DNA of 64,000 nucleotides from TA-20 sp035935115 (GTDB lineage Archaea; Thermoproteota; Nitrososphaeria; Nitrososphaerales; Nitrosopumilaceae). Position 1 is the stretch's first letter. The number at the start of each line of letters is the position of its first letter. Below, in pieces: positions 17,559 through 26,880 of the stretch. Where the stretch lies: assembly GCA_035935115.1 (NCBI GenBank), contig DASYXK010000015.1, positions 27,695 to 91,694 on the forward strand, read 5' to 3'. The translations under genes were made by a program, and so were the position numbers. The notes under the pieces are model-generated. The model saw only the letters and a list, made by a program, of their open reading frames with translations, had not been told where the DNA came from and made no database searches.

Positions 17559-19313
17559 TTGACGGAAAGATCTAACGGTCTATTAGAATTCATACCTGGG
17601 GCCCGTCCTGTTTTACAACAAATTACAAATGGACAACCTTTAGAAGGTTTTGCACAAAATATTCGAGACAGTATAAGAGAATATTCAGAGGATGCACAAA
17701 GTGAGGTGGAAAAAGGACACAACTTTCTTCATTGGGTACTCACTAGAGTTTTTGAAGCAACCGAAGATGACGCAACTGATGCCATAGTAGACGGTGCAAA
17801 TGATCTAGGCATAGATGCATATCTTCCTGTTGACTTTTCTGATGATAAAATTTACCTCTTTCAATCCAAGTATGGCACTTCTCATTCCATGGAAGCTATT
17901 GCCAAATTCAAAGAAGATGTTAGGAACTTACAATACAAAGACATTTCAAAAATGCGTCCAGAACTAGCCCGCTTGGTAACTCAGATACGAGAAAAAAATC
18001 TTAAAGTTGAATGCGTATATGTGACAGATCAAAAAGTAGAATATCAGAATCAAGAGTCACTTGAGATATTTGATATTGAAATAATAGTTCAACGGCTTTG
18101 GGATAGAATAAAAAAACCAGCTGCAGGTAAAAAAGCGTCTATAAAACTTGAAAGTAAATTGAGATATCAAAACACTCTACTTGGAATTTTAAAACTAAGA
18201 GAGTTAACACATTTTGTTACAAAAAATCGTGATTATGTTTTTGAATCTAATATCAGACAATGGATGCAATTCAAAACAACGGTGAATAAAGGTTTGAGAG
18301 AGACTCTTCAAGAATCACCTAACAAATTTTTCTATTATAACAACGGAATCACCATTGTTGTAAGTGACTTTGAAGAATTGGAGGAAAATGCAATACTTTT
18401 ACATGCGCCACAAATAGTAAATGGAGCTCAAACATCAAATTCAATTTTGGATCATGCAAAACGCACCCATAATCTAGAGGGTAGTATAACAGTAACAATT
18501 ATCAAAGCTGCTGATGAACAAGATCAAAATAACATTACAAAATACAGAAATTCCCAAAATGCAGTGAGAGGAAAAGACTTGGTTTCCCTCATGGATTTCC
18601 ACAAATCAATTAAATCACAAATGGAAAATTTTGGATATTTCTATGAGATTCAAGCTGGCTCTTTTGATTCCAAGGCAAAATCACAGCAAAGCGAATTTGG
18701 AGGAGATTCAACTTATAACAAGTATCTTCCTGAAAATCACAAAAAAGTAATTGTCGCAAAAGATGCCATACAGACATTTGTAGCTGGAATAGAACAGCGC
18801 CCTACAGAGTCATATAGTTCTCCTGCACAATTTTTGCCACGTGGTAGTAAATATGATGAAGTCTTCAATGAAAGACTCAAAGACGATTTAAGATTACTTT
18901 TGTACCCATACATTGTAAAAGAATATGCAAAGAGAATACTAAATTATGGAAAGAAAGGCGGTCATAAGACAAAGAGATATGCAACACTATTTTTTGTAGC
19001 AGTATACTTTAAAATTCTACATGAAAAAATTCTGCTCACAAAAGGGGATTTCAAGGAAGACATAGCAAAACTTGAACCTATTTTCAAGAGTTTCAAACTA
19101 AATCAACGAATTTTAAAACTCACAGATACCATTGCAACAAAATTTCTAGAGGATACTGTGGTAGATGACGAGATGACTGCTGCAAATACATATCATAATT
19201 TCTTTTCTCATCACGTATGGCAAGACTCCATGATACGGGTAATTGAGAAGAAGATAAAACAGGAAGAAGATGAGATAGGCAGTATAAAAAAGATAGTACA
19301 AGATCTTTTCTAA
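17559..19313 (+). CDS. AIPR-family anti-phage endonuclease-like protein
   Basis: A 584-residue protein. The N-terminal third carries a PD-(D/E)xK-type nuclease pattern: GANDLGIDAYLP (D86), then IYLFQSKYG (Q102, K104). The AIPR domain covers about residues 230-520, with ESNIRQWM, NKFFYYNNGITIVV and APQIVNGAQTSNS. AIPR proteins are linked to abortive infection and restriction-like phage resistance. The start is TTG. It stands alone after tRNA-Cys without a recognisable methyltransferase or partner, so it may act as a solitary defence nuclease. Confidence 0.87.
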   Translation: MTERSNGLLEFIPGARPVLQQITNGQPLEGFAQNIRDSIREYSEDAQSEVEKGHNFLHWVLTRVFEATEDDATDAIVDGANDLGIDAYLPVDFSDDKIYLFQSKYGTSHSMEAIAKFKEDVRNLQYKDISKMRPELARLVTQIREKNLKVECVYVTDQKVEYQNQESLEIFDIEIIVQRLWDRIKKPAAGKKASIKLESKLRYQNTLLGILKLRELTHFVTKNRDYVFESNIRQWMQFKTTVNKGLRETLQESPNKFFYYNNGITIVVSDFEELEENAILLHAPQIVNGAQTSNSILDHAKRTHNLEGSITVTIIKAADEQDQNNITKYRNSQNAVRGKDLVSLMDFHKSIKSQMENFGYFYEIQAGSFDSKAKSQQSEFGGDSTYNKYLPENHKKVIVAKDAIQTFVAGIEQRPTESYSSPAQFLPRGSKYDEVFNERLKDDLRLLLYPYIVKEYAKRILNYGKKGGHKTKRYATLFFVAVYFKILHEKILLTKGDFKEDIAKLEPIFKSFKLNQRILKLTDTIATKFLEDTVVDDEMTAANTYHNFFSHHVWQDSMIRVIEKKIKQEEDEIGSIKKIVQDLF

Positions 19314-19329
19314 GTTTTTTAAACAAATA

Positions 19330-19394
19330 GCGGCAGATGGGTGACCGATAAGGTCTCTTGCAGGAGGTCCGCATCTAGCCATCCAATCTACCGC
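19330..19394 (-). ncRNA. Candidate structured RNA, about 65 nt
   Basis: The ends close a 9-bp helix: GCGGTAGAT with ATCTGCCGC on the minus strand, with a G-U pair in the middle. On the plus strand that position would be a C-A mismatch, which favours the minus strand. Inside is a GACC/GGTC hairpin with loop TTATC. The stretch is clearly more GC-rich than its flanks. A TATA-like TTTATAG lies a little upstream on the minus strand. It is not a tRNA and matches no family that I recognise. Confidence 0.45.
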
Positions 19395-19462
19395 AGCTTT
19401 ATTCTATAAAATAGTAGTATTTAACATGATTTTTATAACGAAAATTAAGAAATGTTGTCACG

Positions 19463-19624
19463 TTGGAAGAAAATCAAAAGTGTTCCCTATGTAATGGACC
19501 GTTAGATCATTTCTATCACCCAATGGAGAAATGGAATATCAAAGGATTGTTGTGCAGTAAATGTTATTCACAAAAAATCTTTGAATCATATCCAGGAACC
19601 CATGAAAGAGTAAACAAATCTTAA
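19463..19624 (+). CDS. Small zinc-finger protein
   Basis: A 53-residue protein opening MEENQKCSLCNGPL with a second pair LLCSKCYSQK, so it should bind zinc. The start is TTG. Its stop overlaps the last codons of the YkgJ-like gene on the other strand. The function is unknown. Confidence 0.6.
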   Translation: MEENQKCSLCNGPLDHFYHPMEKWNIKGLLCSKCYSQKIFESYPGTHERVNKS

Positions 19625-20184
19625 ATTTCTAAAAACCAACCAGTCGCAATTTTATTTTTATTGTGTTCATCACCTATACCGGTAGCGTATCGCCATACAA
19701 AAGGAGCAGTTGTTTTCATTTTATTTTTAATACTAACAAGGGATTCTACTTCTTGATTTACATTTGTAGCAGTAGTGCCACACTTTTCACAAAATTTGCA
19801 CTTTGAATCTAAGACGATAGGCGATGATTCAATTACAGGATATGCTTTGCAAGCAAGTGGTCTGTTTTGATATATTTTACATTTATAGCCACCATGCGGA
19901 GACCTGTCGCTATTTTCAGTATCCAAAAAAGGACAAGTATTACCGTTAGAGTCTTTTCCCATTAGCTGATATGCAATAATTTTGGTTGGTCCATCAGATT
20001 TTTCATGCGAAATACCAATACGGGGAAGAATTGAAATTCCTAAATTGTGGATTTTTGCATATGATTCTATTTTTTCCTTTTCTTCAGGCAAAATTAGAAC
20101 GCCTATTTTGCCAAATTTTATTGTAGGATAATATTCTCGTTCAATACAGCATTTTGAGCAATCTTTGATACATTCAAAATTCAC
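19621..20184 (-). CDS. YkgJ-family cysteine-cluster protein
   Basis: A 187-residue protein with the metal-chelating CIKDCSKCC motif at the N-terminus (CxxxCxxCC) and further cysteines in CKIYQNRPLACKAYPV and CKFCEKCG. YkgJ-type proteins are predicted zinc or iron binders of uncertain function. The arrangement of N-terminal cluster, RPLACKAYP and late cysteines is complete. Confidence 0.85.
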   Translation of the reverse strand: MNFECIKDCSKCCIEREYYPTIKFGKIGVLILPEEKEKIESYAKIHNLGISILPRIGISHEKSDGPTKIIAYQLMGKDSNGNTCPFLDTENSDRSPHGGYKCKIYQNRPLACKAYPVIESSPIVLDSKCKFCEKCGTTATNVNQEVESLVSIKNKMKTTAPFVWRYATGIGDEHNKNKIATGWFLEI

Positions 20185-20317
20185 ATTATTATTGCGTTAA
20201 AAATGGATAAAACTCTTGCATTCAGGTCTCTAGATTTATGGCATCTGGGGATTCTTCGTACAATAGTTGAAGATCAGCGTAATACCCTTATATCACCAAA
20301 TCATATGTTCACTAAAT

Positions 20318-20599
20318 ATGGTGACTTATAGAACTAGTATGCAGATAGTAAGTGATTTACTTACAGTTACTGAAGAGAGCGGAGTAAGTGGCATAAACGT
20401 AACCTCACTTTTAACAAAAGCTAATCTTTCACATTCTAGACTAAGCAAATTTATCGATAATCTTACTGGCGCAGGTCTAATAAATAAAATTGAATTTGAT
20501 GGCAAAAACGCCTTTATCATAACTCCAAAGGGCAAACAATACTTGGAATCATACAAGAATTTCCAAACACTTGCAGATACTTTTGGTTTAGATCTTTAA
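20318..20599 (+). CDS. Winged-helix transcriptional regulator (paralogue of 13330-13620)
   Basis: A 93-residue winged helix with MVTYRTSMQIVSDLL, NLSHSRLSKFIDNLTGAGLI and FIITPKGKQYLESYK, collinear with the regulator at 13330. The open frame extends further 5', but the family start and a TATA-like CTTATATC about 26 bases upstream of 20318 both support this ATG and a leaderless mRNA. Confidence 0.82.
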   Translation: MVTYRTSMQIVSDLLTVTEESGVSGINVTSLLTKANLSHSRLSKFIDNLTGAGLINKIEFDGKNAFIITPKGKQYLESYKNFQTLADTFGLDL

Positions 20600-20676
20600 G
20601 TCCAAAACAAGCCATAACGAATATTTTAAAACTAATCAATTTTGATCTTAATATAACACGCAGATTTTAGAAATTT

Positions 20677-20853
20677 ATGAGTAAAACACTCGAAGCCATT
20701 GGTTTTGTATTGATAGGAGGAATGTTTTATGCCATGTTTAGTGGGGGATCTAGCGGTCCAATATGGTCTCTTTTTTGGCCTTGCGCTGTTGGTACTTTAG
20801 TAATAGTTATGTATAGAGCAAAAAAGAAAAGATCTAAGGAAAAAAATGTTTAA
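20677..20853 (+). CDS. 58-residue membrane protein
   Basis: A micro-protein with two hydrophobic segments (AIGFVLIGGMFYAMF and WPCAVGTLVIVMY) around a Gly/Ser turn, and a Lys/Arg-rich C-terminus (RAKKKRSKEKNV). It is a two-helix membrane protein with a cytoplasmic basic tail by the positive-inside rule. The function is unknown. Confidence 0.6.
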   Translation: MSKTLEAIGFVLIGGMFYAMFSGGSSGPIWSLFWPCAVGTLVIVMYRAKKKRSKEKNV

Positions 20854-20983
20854 AAATTTTTGAATAAATCTTTTGATCGCTATTTTTTATTTATACAAAT
20901 GAATTTTTCATTTAAATTAATCAAATAGAAGAAAACCGACAGATCTATAAAGGCGGATCTTGGTGTAAGGAAAGAGGAAAGAC

Positions 20984-21085
20984 GTGACAGAGATTTCAAT
21001 GTGGTGGAAAGGATTGGGCAAAGAGCTCGAAATAGATATAGAAAATCTCGAGGAATCTGAAAAAAAGAGTCAGTCTCTAATTTAA
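20984..21085 (+). CDS. 33-residue charged micro-protein
   Basis: A GTG-started ORF preceded by a purine-rich GGAAAGAGGAAAG that could act as a ribosome-binding site. The peptide has a tryptophan pair near the start (ISMWWKGLGKELEID) and a Glu/Lys/Ser tail. No family is recognised. Confidence 0.4.
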   Translation: MTEISMWWKGLGKELEIDIENLEESEKKSQSLI

Positions 21086-21159
21086 TTTTAATAATAAAAC
21101 TTTCCAAATTAGACATTTATTGCAATAGAAAAATAATAAAAATTCAATTTTAGTGATAA

Positions 21160-21233
21160 AGCCTCGAGTGGGATTCGATCCCACGGCCTAACGCTTACGA
21201 GGCGTTCGCTCTACCAGGCTGAGCTATCGAGGC
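21160..21233 (-). tRNA. tRNA-Thr (CGT)
   Basis: Read on the minus strand: acceptor GCCTCGA/TCGAGGC, D-arm AGCTCAGCCTGGTAGAGC, anticodon stem AACGC/GCGTT with loop CTCGTAA (anticodon CGT), and T-arm GTGGGATCGAATCCCAC. There is no intron. It lies head-to-head with glmM. Confidence 0.95.
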
Positions 21234-21244
21234 AATGGTTCGCA

Positions 21245-22600
21245 ATGTCATCAGAGTTTATAAAAAGCCTTTGTGCTTTGGATTCATTGAAAGTATCCAT
21301 CTCTGGTGTGAGAGGAATTTTTGGTCATGACCTAAACCTTAGTGACATAATAAAATTTTGTCAGAATTTTTCTTTGTTAGTAAAATCAAAAAAATGTGCT
21401 GTTGCTCAAGATACAAGACCTTCAAGTAAAATTGTAAGCGAGGTTGCCATTGCTTCTTTGATGGAAAGAGGGATTGATGTATACAATTTAGGAATTGCGC
21501 CAACACCAGTTGTTTTTAGAGAATCGCGAAAATACGGAAGCGGTATAATAATCACTTCATCACACAATCCCCTACAATGGAATGGCATGAAATTCATCAT
21601 AGATGGAAGAGGCATAAATGAAAAAGAGTTAAAATGGATCACTAGGAAAAACAAGTTTTCAAAAGAAAAAATTGGTTCAGAATTTCAGATAAATTCTAAA
21701 TACATATCAGACGCCATAAAATTAATTGGTAAGGTAAAAGGCTCACCAAAAGTTGCAATAGATGTTGGTGGGGGGGCAGCATTTGAAGTTGCGCCAAAAA
21801 TGCTTGAAACTCTTGGTTGCAAGATACAGAAAATCAATGGAAAACCTGGAATTTCTTCACATGGTCCTGATCCTACATCTGAGAATCTTACAGAGCTAGG
21901 TTTAGCAACAAAAAAGTGTGACATAGGATTTGCGTTTGATCTTGATGGAGATAGATTAGTAGTTGTAAAAAACGGAAAAAAACAGGCACCAGACATAACT
22001 CTTGGACTAGGCGTTGCAAAAGCACTTGAGATAGGATACAAGCGCTTTGTTTTGAGTATAGACACTAGTGTTTCTGTTGAGAAATTTATTAAGACACATG
22101 GAGGTCAGGTTCAAAGATCAAAAGTAGGAGAAGCAAATGTTGTGGATTTAATGATAAAAACCAAGTCACAAGCAGGAGGCGAGGGAAGTAGTGCAGGATT
22201 TATCTTGCCAGAATTCAACATGTGTAGAGATGGAATATTGACTAGCGGATTAATAGCTAGTATGCTTGGAACCAGAACCTTTACTGATGTCATGAAATTC
22301 ATGGAACAGTATTTCCAATTAAGAACTAAAGTTGAGGTGGAATCTGTATTTCATAAAAAAACATTACAAATTTTGTTAGACAAAATGAAAAAACAATACA
22401 GCGAAATAATCACACTTGATGGAATAAAATCAATTATTGATGAAGATAGTTGGGCACTAGTAAGACAATCAAATACTGAATACATCATAAGAATATCTAC
22501 TGAATCAAATAATTTGAAAAAAGCAAGATCTATTCAGAAGCAAGTTACAGAGTTAGTTAATCAAAGCTATGAGCAAGCCAGACGAAATACAAATAATTAG
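21245..22600 (+). CDS. glmM: Phosphoglucosamine/phosphomannomutase family enzyme
   Basis: A 451-residue alpha-D-phosphohexomutase. The active phosphoserine lies in ITSSHNPLQWNG (S106), the metal loop is DLDGDRLVV, and the sugar loop is GGEGSSAG. The catalytic start SISGVRGIFG is present. It probably converts glucosamine-6-phosphate to glucosamine-1-phosphate for nucleotide-sugar synthesis; the exact sugar is not decided by sequence. It overlaps thiL by 32 bases. Confidence 0.92.
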   Translation: MSSEFIKSLCALDSLKVSISGVRGIFGHDLNLSDIIKFCQNFSLLVKSKKCAVAQDTRPSSKIVSEVAIASLMERGIDVYNLGIAPTPVVFRESRKYGSGIIITSSHNPLQWNGMKFIIDGRGINEKELKWITRKNKFSKEKIGSEFQINSKYISDAIKLIGKVKGSPKVAIDVGGGAAFEVAPKMLETLGCKIQKINGKPGISSHGPDPTSENLTELGLATKKCDIGFAFDLDGDRLVVVKNGKKQAPDITLGLGVAKALEIGYKRFVLSIDTSVSVEKFIKTHGGQVQRSKVGEANVVDLMIKTKSQAGGEGSSAGFILPEFNMCRDGILTSGLIASMLGTRTFTDVMKFMEQYFQLRTKVEVESVFHKKTLQILLDKMKKQYSEIITLDGIKSIIDEDSWALVRQSNTEYIIRISTESNNLKKARSIQKQVTELVNQSYEQARRNTNN

Positions 22601-23525
22601 AATATTTCAGCAAAGTTTTGGAAAAAAGTCAAAATTCGTACCTGAGGATGTAGAAATTCTAAGAATGAACAAAGCTACCGTTATAGCCAAGTCAGATATG
22701 CTAGTTGAAAGTACAGACGTATCACCAGGCATGAAAATTAATGAGATTGCTAGAAAAAGCATGATTGCGTGTGTGAGTGACTTTGCCTGTAAGGGGATAA
22801 AGCCGCAATATGCTATTGTTTCCCTTGCGATTCCAAAAGGATTTTCCAGATCCAAAATAAAGAAGTTGGCAGCTGGTTTTTCCATGGCATCAAAAGAATA
22901 TGGAGTTAAAATTGTTGGTGGCGATGTAAATGAGGGAAAGGAAATAGTAATTGATGTATCCATGTTTGGCATTTCAAAAAAAATAGTCAAACGAAATGGA
23001 GCCAGAATAAATGATATTATTATTACATCTGGTCCATTTGGCTATTGTTCTGCAGGATTAAAAATCATTTTAAATCATTTTAAAGCAGATGCAAAGTTTA
23101 CTAAAAAATGCAAACAATATGTGAACAAACCAACGCCAAGATTAAAATTTGGTTTAGGAATCTCAGACTACATTTCATCTTCAATGGATTCAAGTGATGG
23201 ATTATCTTCTACTTTAAACGAGATGAGTAGGCAGAGTAGAAAAAAATTCGTAATTACAAAACTTCCTACCAAACCAGATGTGAAAAAGTTTGCAGAGACA
23301 AACAAAATTAAATTAACGGATCTTGTTTTTTGTGGAGGTGAAGAATATGAGATCGTAGCTACAGTATCAGGACATAATTTAGACAAAGTTAGACAAATAG
23401 CAAAGATACACAAAATTCCCTTGTTTGAAATTGGATATGTTACAAATGGTCTAAATGTTGTTTACTATCAAGAAAACAAACTAATTCCCGTGAAAAAGTG
23501 TGGCTGGCGTCATTTCAAATCCTAA
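22569..23525 (+). CDS. thiL: Thiamine-monophosphate kinase
   Basis: A 318-residue AIR-synthase-fold kinase making thiamine diphosphate. The N-terminal IAKSDMLVESTDV and KSMIACVSDFACKG, then GGDVNEG and SMDSSDGLSSTL, are ThiL motifs. The last part GGEEYEIVATV is also typical. The 5' end lies inside the glmM tail, suggesting translational coupling. Confidence 0.93.
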   Translation: MSKPDEIQIIRIFQQSFGKKSKFVPEDVEILRMNKATVIAKSDMLVESTDVSPGMKINEIARKSMIACVSDFACKGIKPQYAIVSLAIPKGFSRSKIKKLAAGFSMASKEYGVKIVGGDVNEGKEIVIDVSMFGISKKIVKRNGARINDIIITSGPFGYCSAGLKIILNHFKADAKFTKKCKQYVNKPTPRLKFGLGISDYISSSMDSSDGLSSTLNEMSRQSRKKFVITKLPTKPDVKKFAETNKIKLTDLVFCGGEEYEIVATVSGHNLDKVRQIAKIHKIPLFEIGYVTNGLNVVYYQENKLIPVKKCGWRHFKS

Positions 23526-23543
23526 TGTTTTTTAAACCCATAG

Positions 23544-23960
23544 ATGGCTTTTGAAATGTTGTCAGAACAAGAAGCTAAAGAAAAATGGGGAATTGCCCAT
23601 ATCTATAGTAGTTATAACAATACAATTGTTCACATCACAGATCTCTCTGGTGCCGAAACTGTCGCAATTAGTTCTGGGGGAAGACATGTAAATGCAGACA
23701 GATACGAATCATCTCCATACGCAGCCATGAAATCCACAGGTGCTGTTGTTGAAGTTGCACATGATAGAGGCTTTACTGGTCTTCACATTAGAGTAAGAGC
23801 AGTAGGAGGAGTAGGAGCTAGAGTACCAGGTCCAGGAGCACAAGCTGCAATAAGAGCACTAGCAAGAGGCGGTTTTAAGATTGGAAGAATAGATGACGTG
23901 ACTCCAATACCACATGACACAACCCGCAAGAAAGGCGGTAAAAGAGGAAGAAGAGTTTAA
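23544..23960 (+). CDS. rps11: Small-subunit ribosomal protein uS11
   Basis: A 138-residue ribosomal protein. Diagnostic segments are WGIAHIYSSYNNTIVHITD, SSPYAAMKSTGAV, RVPGPGAQAAIRAL and the basic end DTTRKKGGKRGRRV. It is 19 bases downstream of thiL rather than in a ribosomal operon. Its stop overlaps a convergent hypothetical gene by 4 bases. Confidence 0.97.
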   Translation: MAFEMLSEQEAKEKWGIAHIYSSYNNTIVHITDLSGAETVAISSGGRHVNADRYESSPYAAMKSTGAVVEVAHDRGFTGLHIRVRAVGGVGARVPGPGAQAAIRALARGGFKIGRIDDVTPIPHDTTRKKGGKRGRRV

Positions 23961-24280
23961 TCTTCCAATAGTTTTACTTTTACTTTACAATTATTATATT
24001 CAAAAAAATTTATTAGAAAACTAATAAATTTATCTTCATGCTTTTTTCCTTTTGAGATTGCAATCTGATCGGCAAGTTTTTGTTGCATAGCAAGAAGTAA
24101 TTCTACTTTGAATAATATTTTAAAAAAAGCCCATCCAAATCTCTCCATTGGATTACTTATCAAAAAACCTTCTTTTATTCCACATAATGATTGAAGACGT
24201 TCCATTGCTATAGAAATAAGCTCTCTATCAGTTTCGTATTTTGTTGTAGCAATTTCAACAGTTACTGCCTTATAGCTCAT
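23957..24280 (-). CDS. Conserved hypothetical protein
   Basis: A 107-residue protein with a mixed N-terminus (YKAVTVEIATTKYETD) and a helical middle containing FGWAFFKILFKVELLLAMQQK. It ends with a basic-hydrophobic strand KVKVKLLED. It could be a small dimeric helical protein. No recognised family. It is convergent with rps11. Confidence 0.7.
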   Translation of the reverse strand: MSYKAVTVEIATTKYETDRELISIAMERLQSLCGIKEGFLISNPMERFGWAFFKILFKVELLLAMQQKLADQIAISKGKKHEDKFISFLINFFEYNNCKVKVKLLED

Positions 24281-24377
24281 AGCATCTTATTTTTTTACCT
24301 ACTTTTGTCTTTAACTAAACCTATTGAATGGAAAGCCTCATTTGTGATCAGAATTATGCACATGTAGGATAAAGAAA

Positions 24378-24839
24378 TTGGTTGACAATGATGATGAAGA
24401 AAAAAGACACAAAGATGATCTGGTCACAGACTATGGAGCAGTATTAAGAGAAAGTGCGATTTTAACATCTTTTTCAGGTTTTCTATTTGGATTTTTGTTA
24501 AATATCTCGATTAATTCCTCAGCCAGTTTTATCCTCATAGATAAAATCATTCTTTTGATATCTTTACTTTCAATAACGACATCAGTTTCACTTTTTATAA
24601 TGCCTATAATTTACCACCATTTAGAGTATCCGTATATGGATTTTGAAAAATTCAAGCAACGGAGTCATCGTTTCACATTATTTGGTTTAATCCCTGCAAT
24701 GATTACGTTATTCTTGGGTTTACAACTTGCCATGAGATTTTTGGTAGGAAATATTGTTGTCTCATTCCTACTTGGTGCAATACCATTTGTGCTTATCTAT
24801 GTATTTTACAGATTAAGGAAGTTTAGGACTCAGATCTAG
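24378..24839 (+). CDS. Four-helix membrane protein, DUF6328-like
   Basis: A 153-residue protein starting at TTG, with an acidic Asp/Glu N-terminus and about four membrane helices (SGFLFGFLLNISI, IILLISLLSITTSVSLF, FGLIPAMITLFLGLQ, VSFLLGAIPFVLIYVFY). A conserved HHLEYPY follows helix 2. The general layout recalls DUF6328, but the assignment is weak. Confidence 0.7.
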   Translation: MVDNDDEEKRHKDDLVTDYGAVLRESAILTSFSGFLFGFLLNISINSSASFILIDKIILLISLLSITTSVSLFIMPIIYHHLEYPYMDFEKFKQRSHRFTLFGLIPAMITLFLGLQLAMRFLVGNIVVSFLLGAIPFVLIYVFYRLRKFRTQI

Positions 24840-24869
24840 TTTTATGCTTTGTTAATTATGTGATAAAGA

Positions 24870-25322
24870 TTACAGAGTATTTTGTTCAGAAGTTTCTTGT
24901 GAAGTATTTTCTTTAGGCTCCATTGTACGCTCTTTCAATTTATCAGACCATGAAACAAGCTTTCCATCCTCTTCTACATGAATAGTAGTTTCTACTCTCA
25001 CACGAATTCCAATAGAGCGAAAAAGAGCAAGTAGTTTTCCACCGTCAATTATTTCTGTGACTTCTCCTGACTGGATAAGCTCAGCAAGCTTGTCTACAAC
25101 CATTTTAGTTTCATTTGGAAATTGGCTTTCTGCATTTTGAAGAATTTCAAGACCTCTATAACCTAGTTGTTTTACAAGAATTTCTCTTGGAGATGGAGTA
25201 TTTGATGTAGAAGGTTTCTGTGCCTTTATTTCCTCTTGTTTTTGTTGTTCCGTAATATTTTTTTGCATCTCACGCAATCTTTTTGCTTTTAAAAGTTCTA
25301 GTTCTTTATCTTCCTCGCTCAT
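24870..25322 (-). CDS. PDCD5/TFAR19-family DNA-binding protein
   Basis: A 150-residue protein. The N-terminal helix DKELELLKAKRLREMQKNI and the core from LGYRGLEILQNAESQF to LAELIQSGEVTEIIDGGKLLALF match the archaeal PDCD5 family of small double-stranded DNA-binding proteins. A polar linker at about residues 25-45 and an acidic Ser/Thr tail are extra. It overlaps rtcB by 4 bases (ATGA), so it is co-translated. Confidence 0.85.
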   Translation of the reverse strand: MSEEDKELELLKAKRLREMQKNITEQQKQEEIKAQKPSTSNTPSPREILVKQLGYRGLEILQNAESQFPNETKMVVDKLAELIQSGEVTEIIDGGKLLALFRSIGIRVRVETTIHVEEDGKLVSWSDKLKERTMEPKENTSQETSEQNTL

Positions 25323-26770
25323 CCCTTAATTACTCCTATTGGAACAAGTTTTGCAACTTTGGTTGCAATTCCAAGTTCATGTGATACATTAGCGACAGCA
25401 TCCACGTCTTTGTAGGCCTCTGGTGTTTCTTCTACTACTCCTTCTCTTGTAAGAGCTTTGATGAAAATTCCTTTATCACCAAGTGATTTTTGTACTTGTA
25501 CATCAGTAAAGTTGCGTCTAGCTGCAGATCTTGACATCATTCTTCCTGCACCATGTGCTGTTGAGCCAAAGCTTAGATCCATTGAATTAGGTTGACCTAA
25601 AAGAATCCAGCTGCCAGTACCCATAGAACCAGGAATAAAGACAGGTTGACCCAAGTCTCGGTATTTTTGTGGAATTTCATCTCTTCCTGCTGGAAATGCT
25701 CTGGTTGCACCCTTTCTATGCACAACCACAGATTTTAGCTTGCCATCAATTTTGTGCTTTTCTACCTTTGCGATATTATGGGCAACATCATAGATTAATT
25801 TCATGTCCAAATCTGCTTCGGATTGTTTGAATATTCGCTCAAAGGCTTTTCTTGTCCAATGTGTGATCATTTGCCTATTACTCCAAGCATAGTTTAAGGC
25901 AGCAAACATTGCTTTTCTATATGATTCACCTTCTTCAGATGAATTTGGTACGCATGCTAGCTCTCTATCTGCCAAAGTTATATTGTATTTTTGTAGTGCT
26001 TGTTCCGAAATTCTAAGATAATCACTGCACACTTGGTGACCAAAGCCTCTAGAACCACAATGAATCAAAATAGTAATTTGTCCTTCGTTATAGATGCCCA
26101 TTCTTTTTGCAGCTTCTTTGTCATGAATTTCTTGTACTTTTTGAACTTCAAGAAAATGGTTTCCTGAACCAAGACTTCCAAGTTGTGGAGCACCACGTTT
26201 TCGTGCTGTTGGAGATATCTTATTTGGATCGGCATTTTTTATTTGACCATTTTCTTCACACACATCTGCATCATCATTTGAACCATAACCGTGATCGATA
26301 GCCCAACGTACTCCTTTTACTAGTACTTCATCAAGTTCTGAAAAATTCAATTTGACAGCTCCTTTTGATCCAACACCAGATGGAATTGAATTGAAAAGTT
26401 CTGTTACAAGGTCTTTGAGTTTTGGCCTTACATCTTTTTCATTTAGATTTGTTCGTATTAGTCTGACACCGCAATTAATGTCATAACCCACACCTCCTGG
26501 GCTAATCATTCCTTCTTCTGCATCCATTGCAGCAACACCGCCTACCGGAAATCCGTATCCTTCATGTCCATCTGGTAAAACTACAACGTGTTTTTGTACA
26601 CCAGGCAAAGTTGAGACATTTATTGCTTGAGTAATTGTTCTATCAGTCATCATTTTTTGCATTAATGCCTCATCTGCATATATTGTGACAGGAACTTTCA
26701 TTCCTCGGTTTGAATCAGCTTCAATTCTATATTCCATATTACCAATTTTTTTTGGAATTAATGATGTCAT
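25319..26770 (-). CDS. rtcB: RNA-splicing ligase RtcB
   Basis: A 483-residue GTP-dependent ligase joining tRNA exon halves (2',3'-cyclic phosphate plus 5'-OH). Metal-binding motifs DINCGVRLI and ILIHCGSRGFGHQ are present, along with the guanylylated histidine region GSTAHGAGRMMSR. No intein is present. It is directly relevant here because the window carries several intron-containing tRNAs. Confidence 0.97.
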   Translation of the reverse strand: MTSLIPKKIGNMEYRIEADSNRGMKVPVTIYADEALMQKMMTDRTITQAINVSTLPGVQKHVVVLPDGHEGYGFPVGGVAAMDAEEGMISPGGVGYDINCGVRLIRTNLNEKDVRPKLKDLVTELFNSIPSGVGSKGAVKLNFSELDEVLVKGVRWAIDHGYGSNDDADVCEENGQIKNADPNKISPTARKRGAPQLGSLGSGNHFLEVQKVQEIHDKEAAKRMGIYNEGQITILIHCGSRGFGHQVCSDYLRISEQALQKYNITLADRELACVPNSSEEGESYRKAMFAALNYAWSNRQMITHWTRKAFERIFKQSEADLDMKLIYDVAHNIAKVEKHKIDGKLKSVVVHRKGATRAFPAGRDEIPQKYRDLGQPVFIPGSMGTGSWILLGQPNSMDLSFGSTAHGAGRMMSRSAARRNFTDVQVQKSLGDKGIFIKALTREGVVEETPEAYKDVDAVANVSHELGIATKVAKLVPIGVIKG

Positions 26771-26880
26771 CTAGCTCAGTGAGAAAAGTGGATTTCTACA
26801 CAATTTAAATCATAAGTATTTTTTACAAATCAAAAAATTCCGTTCCAGATAGAGAGAATTTTAAAATAATTAAGACAATT

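Noticed and set aside
17430..19394. Integrated element flanked by tRNA-Cys 3' repeats
   Set aside because: No duplicate of the tRNA-Cys 3' end and no integrase is visible downstream of the AIPR gene.
21685..22065. 126-codon antisense frame inside glmM
   Set aside because: Shadow frame lying wholly within a conserved enzyme gene.
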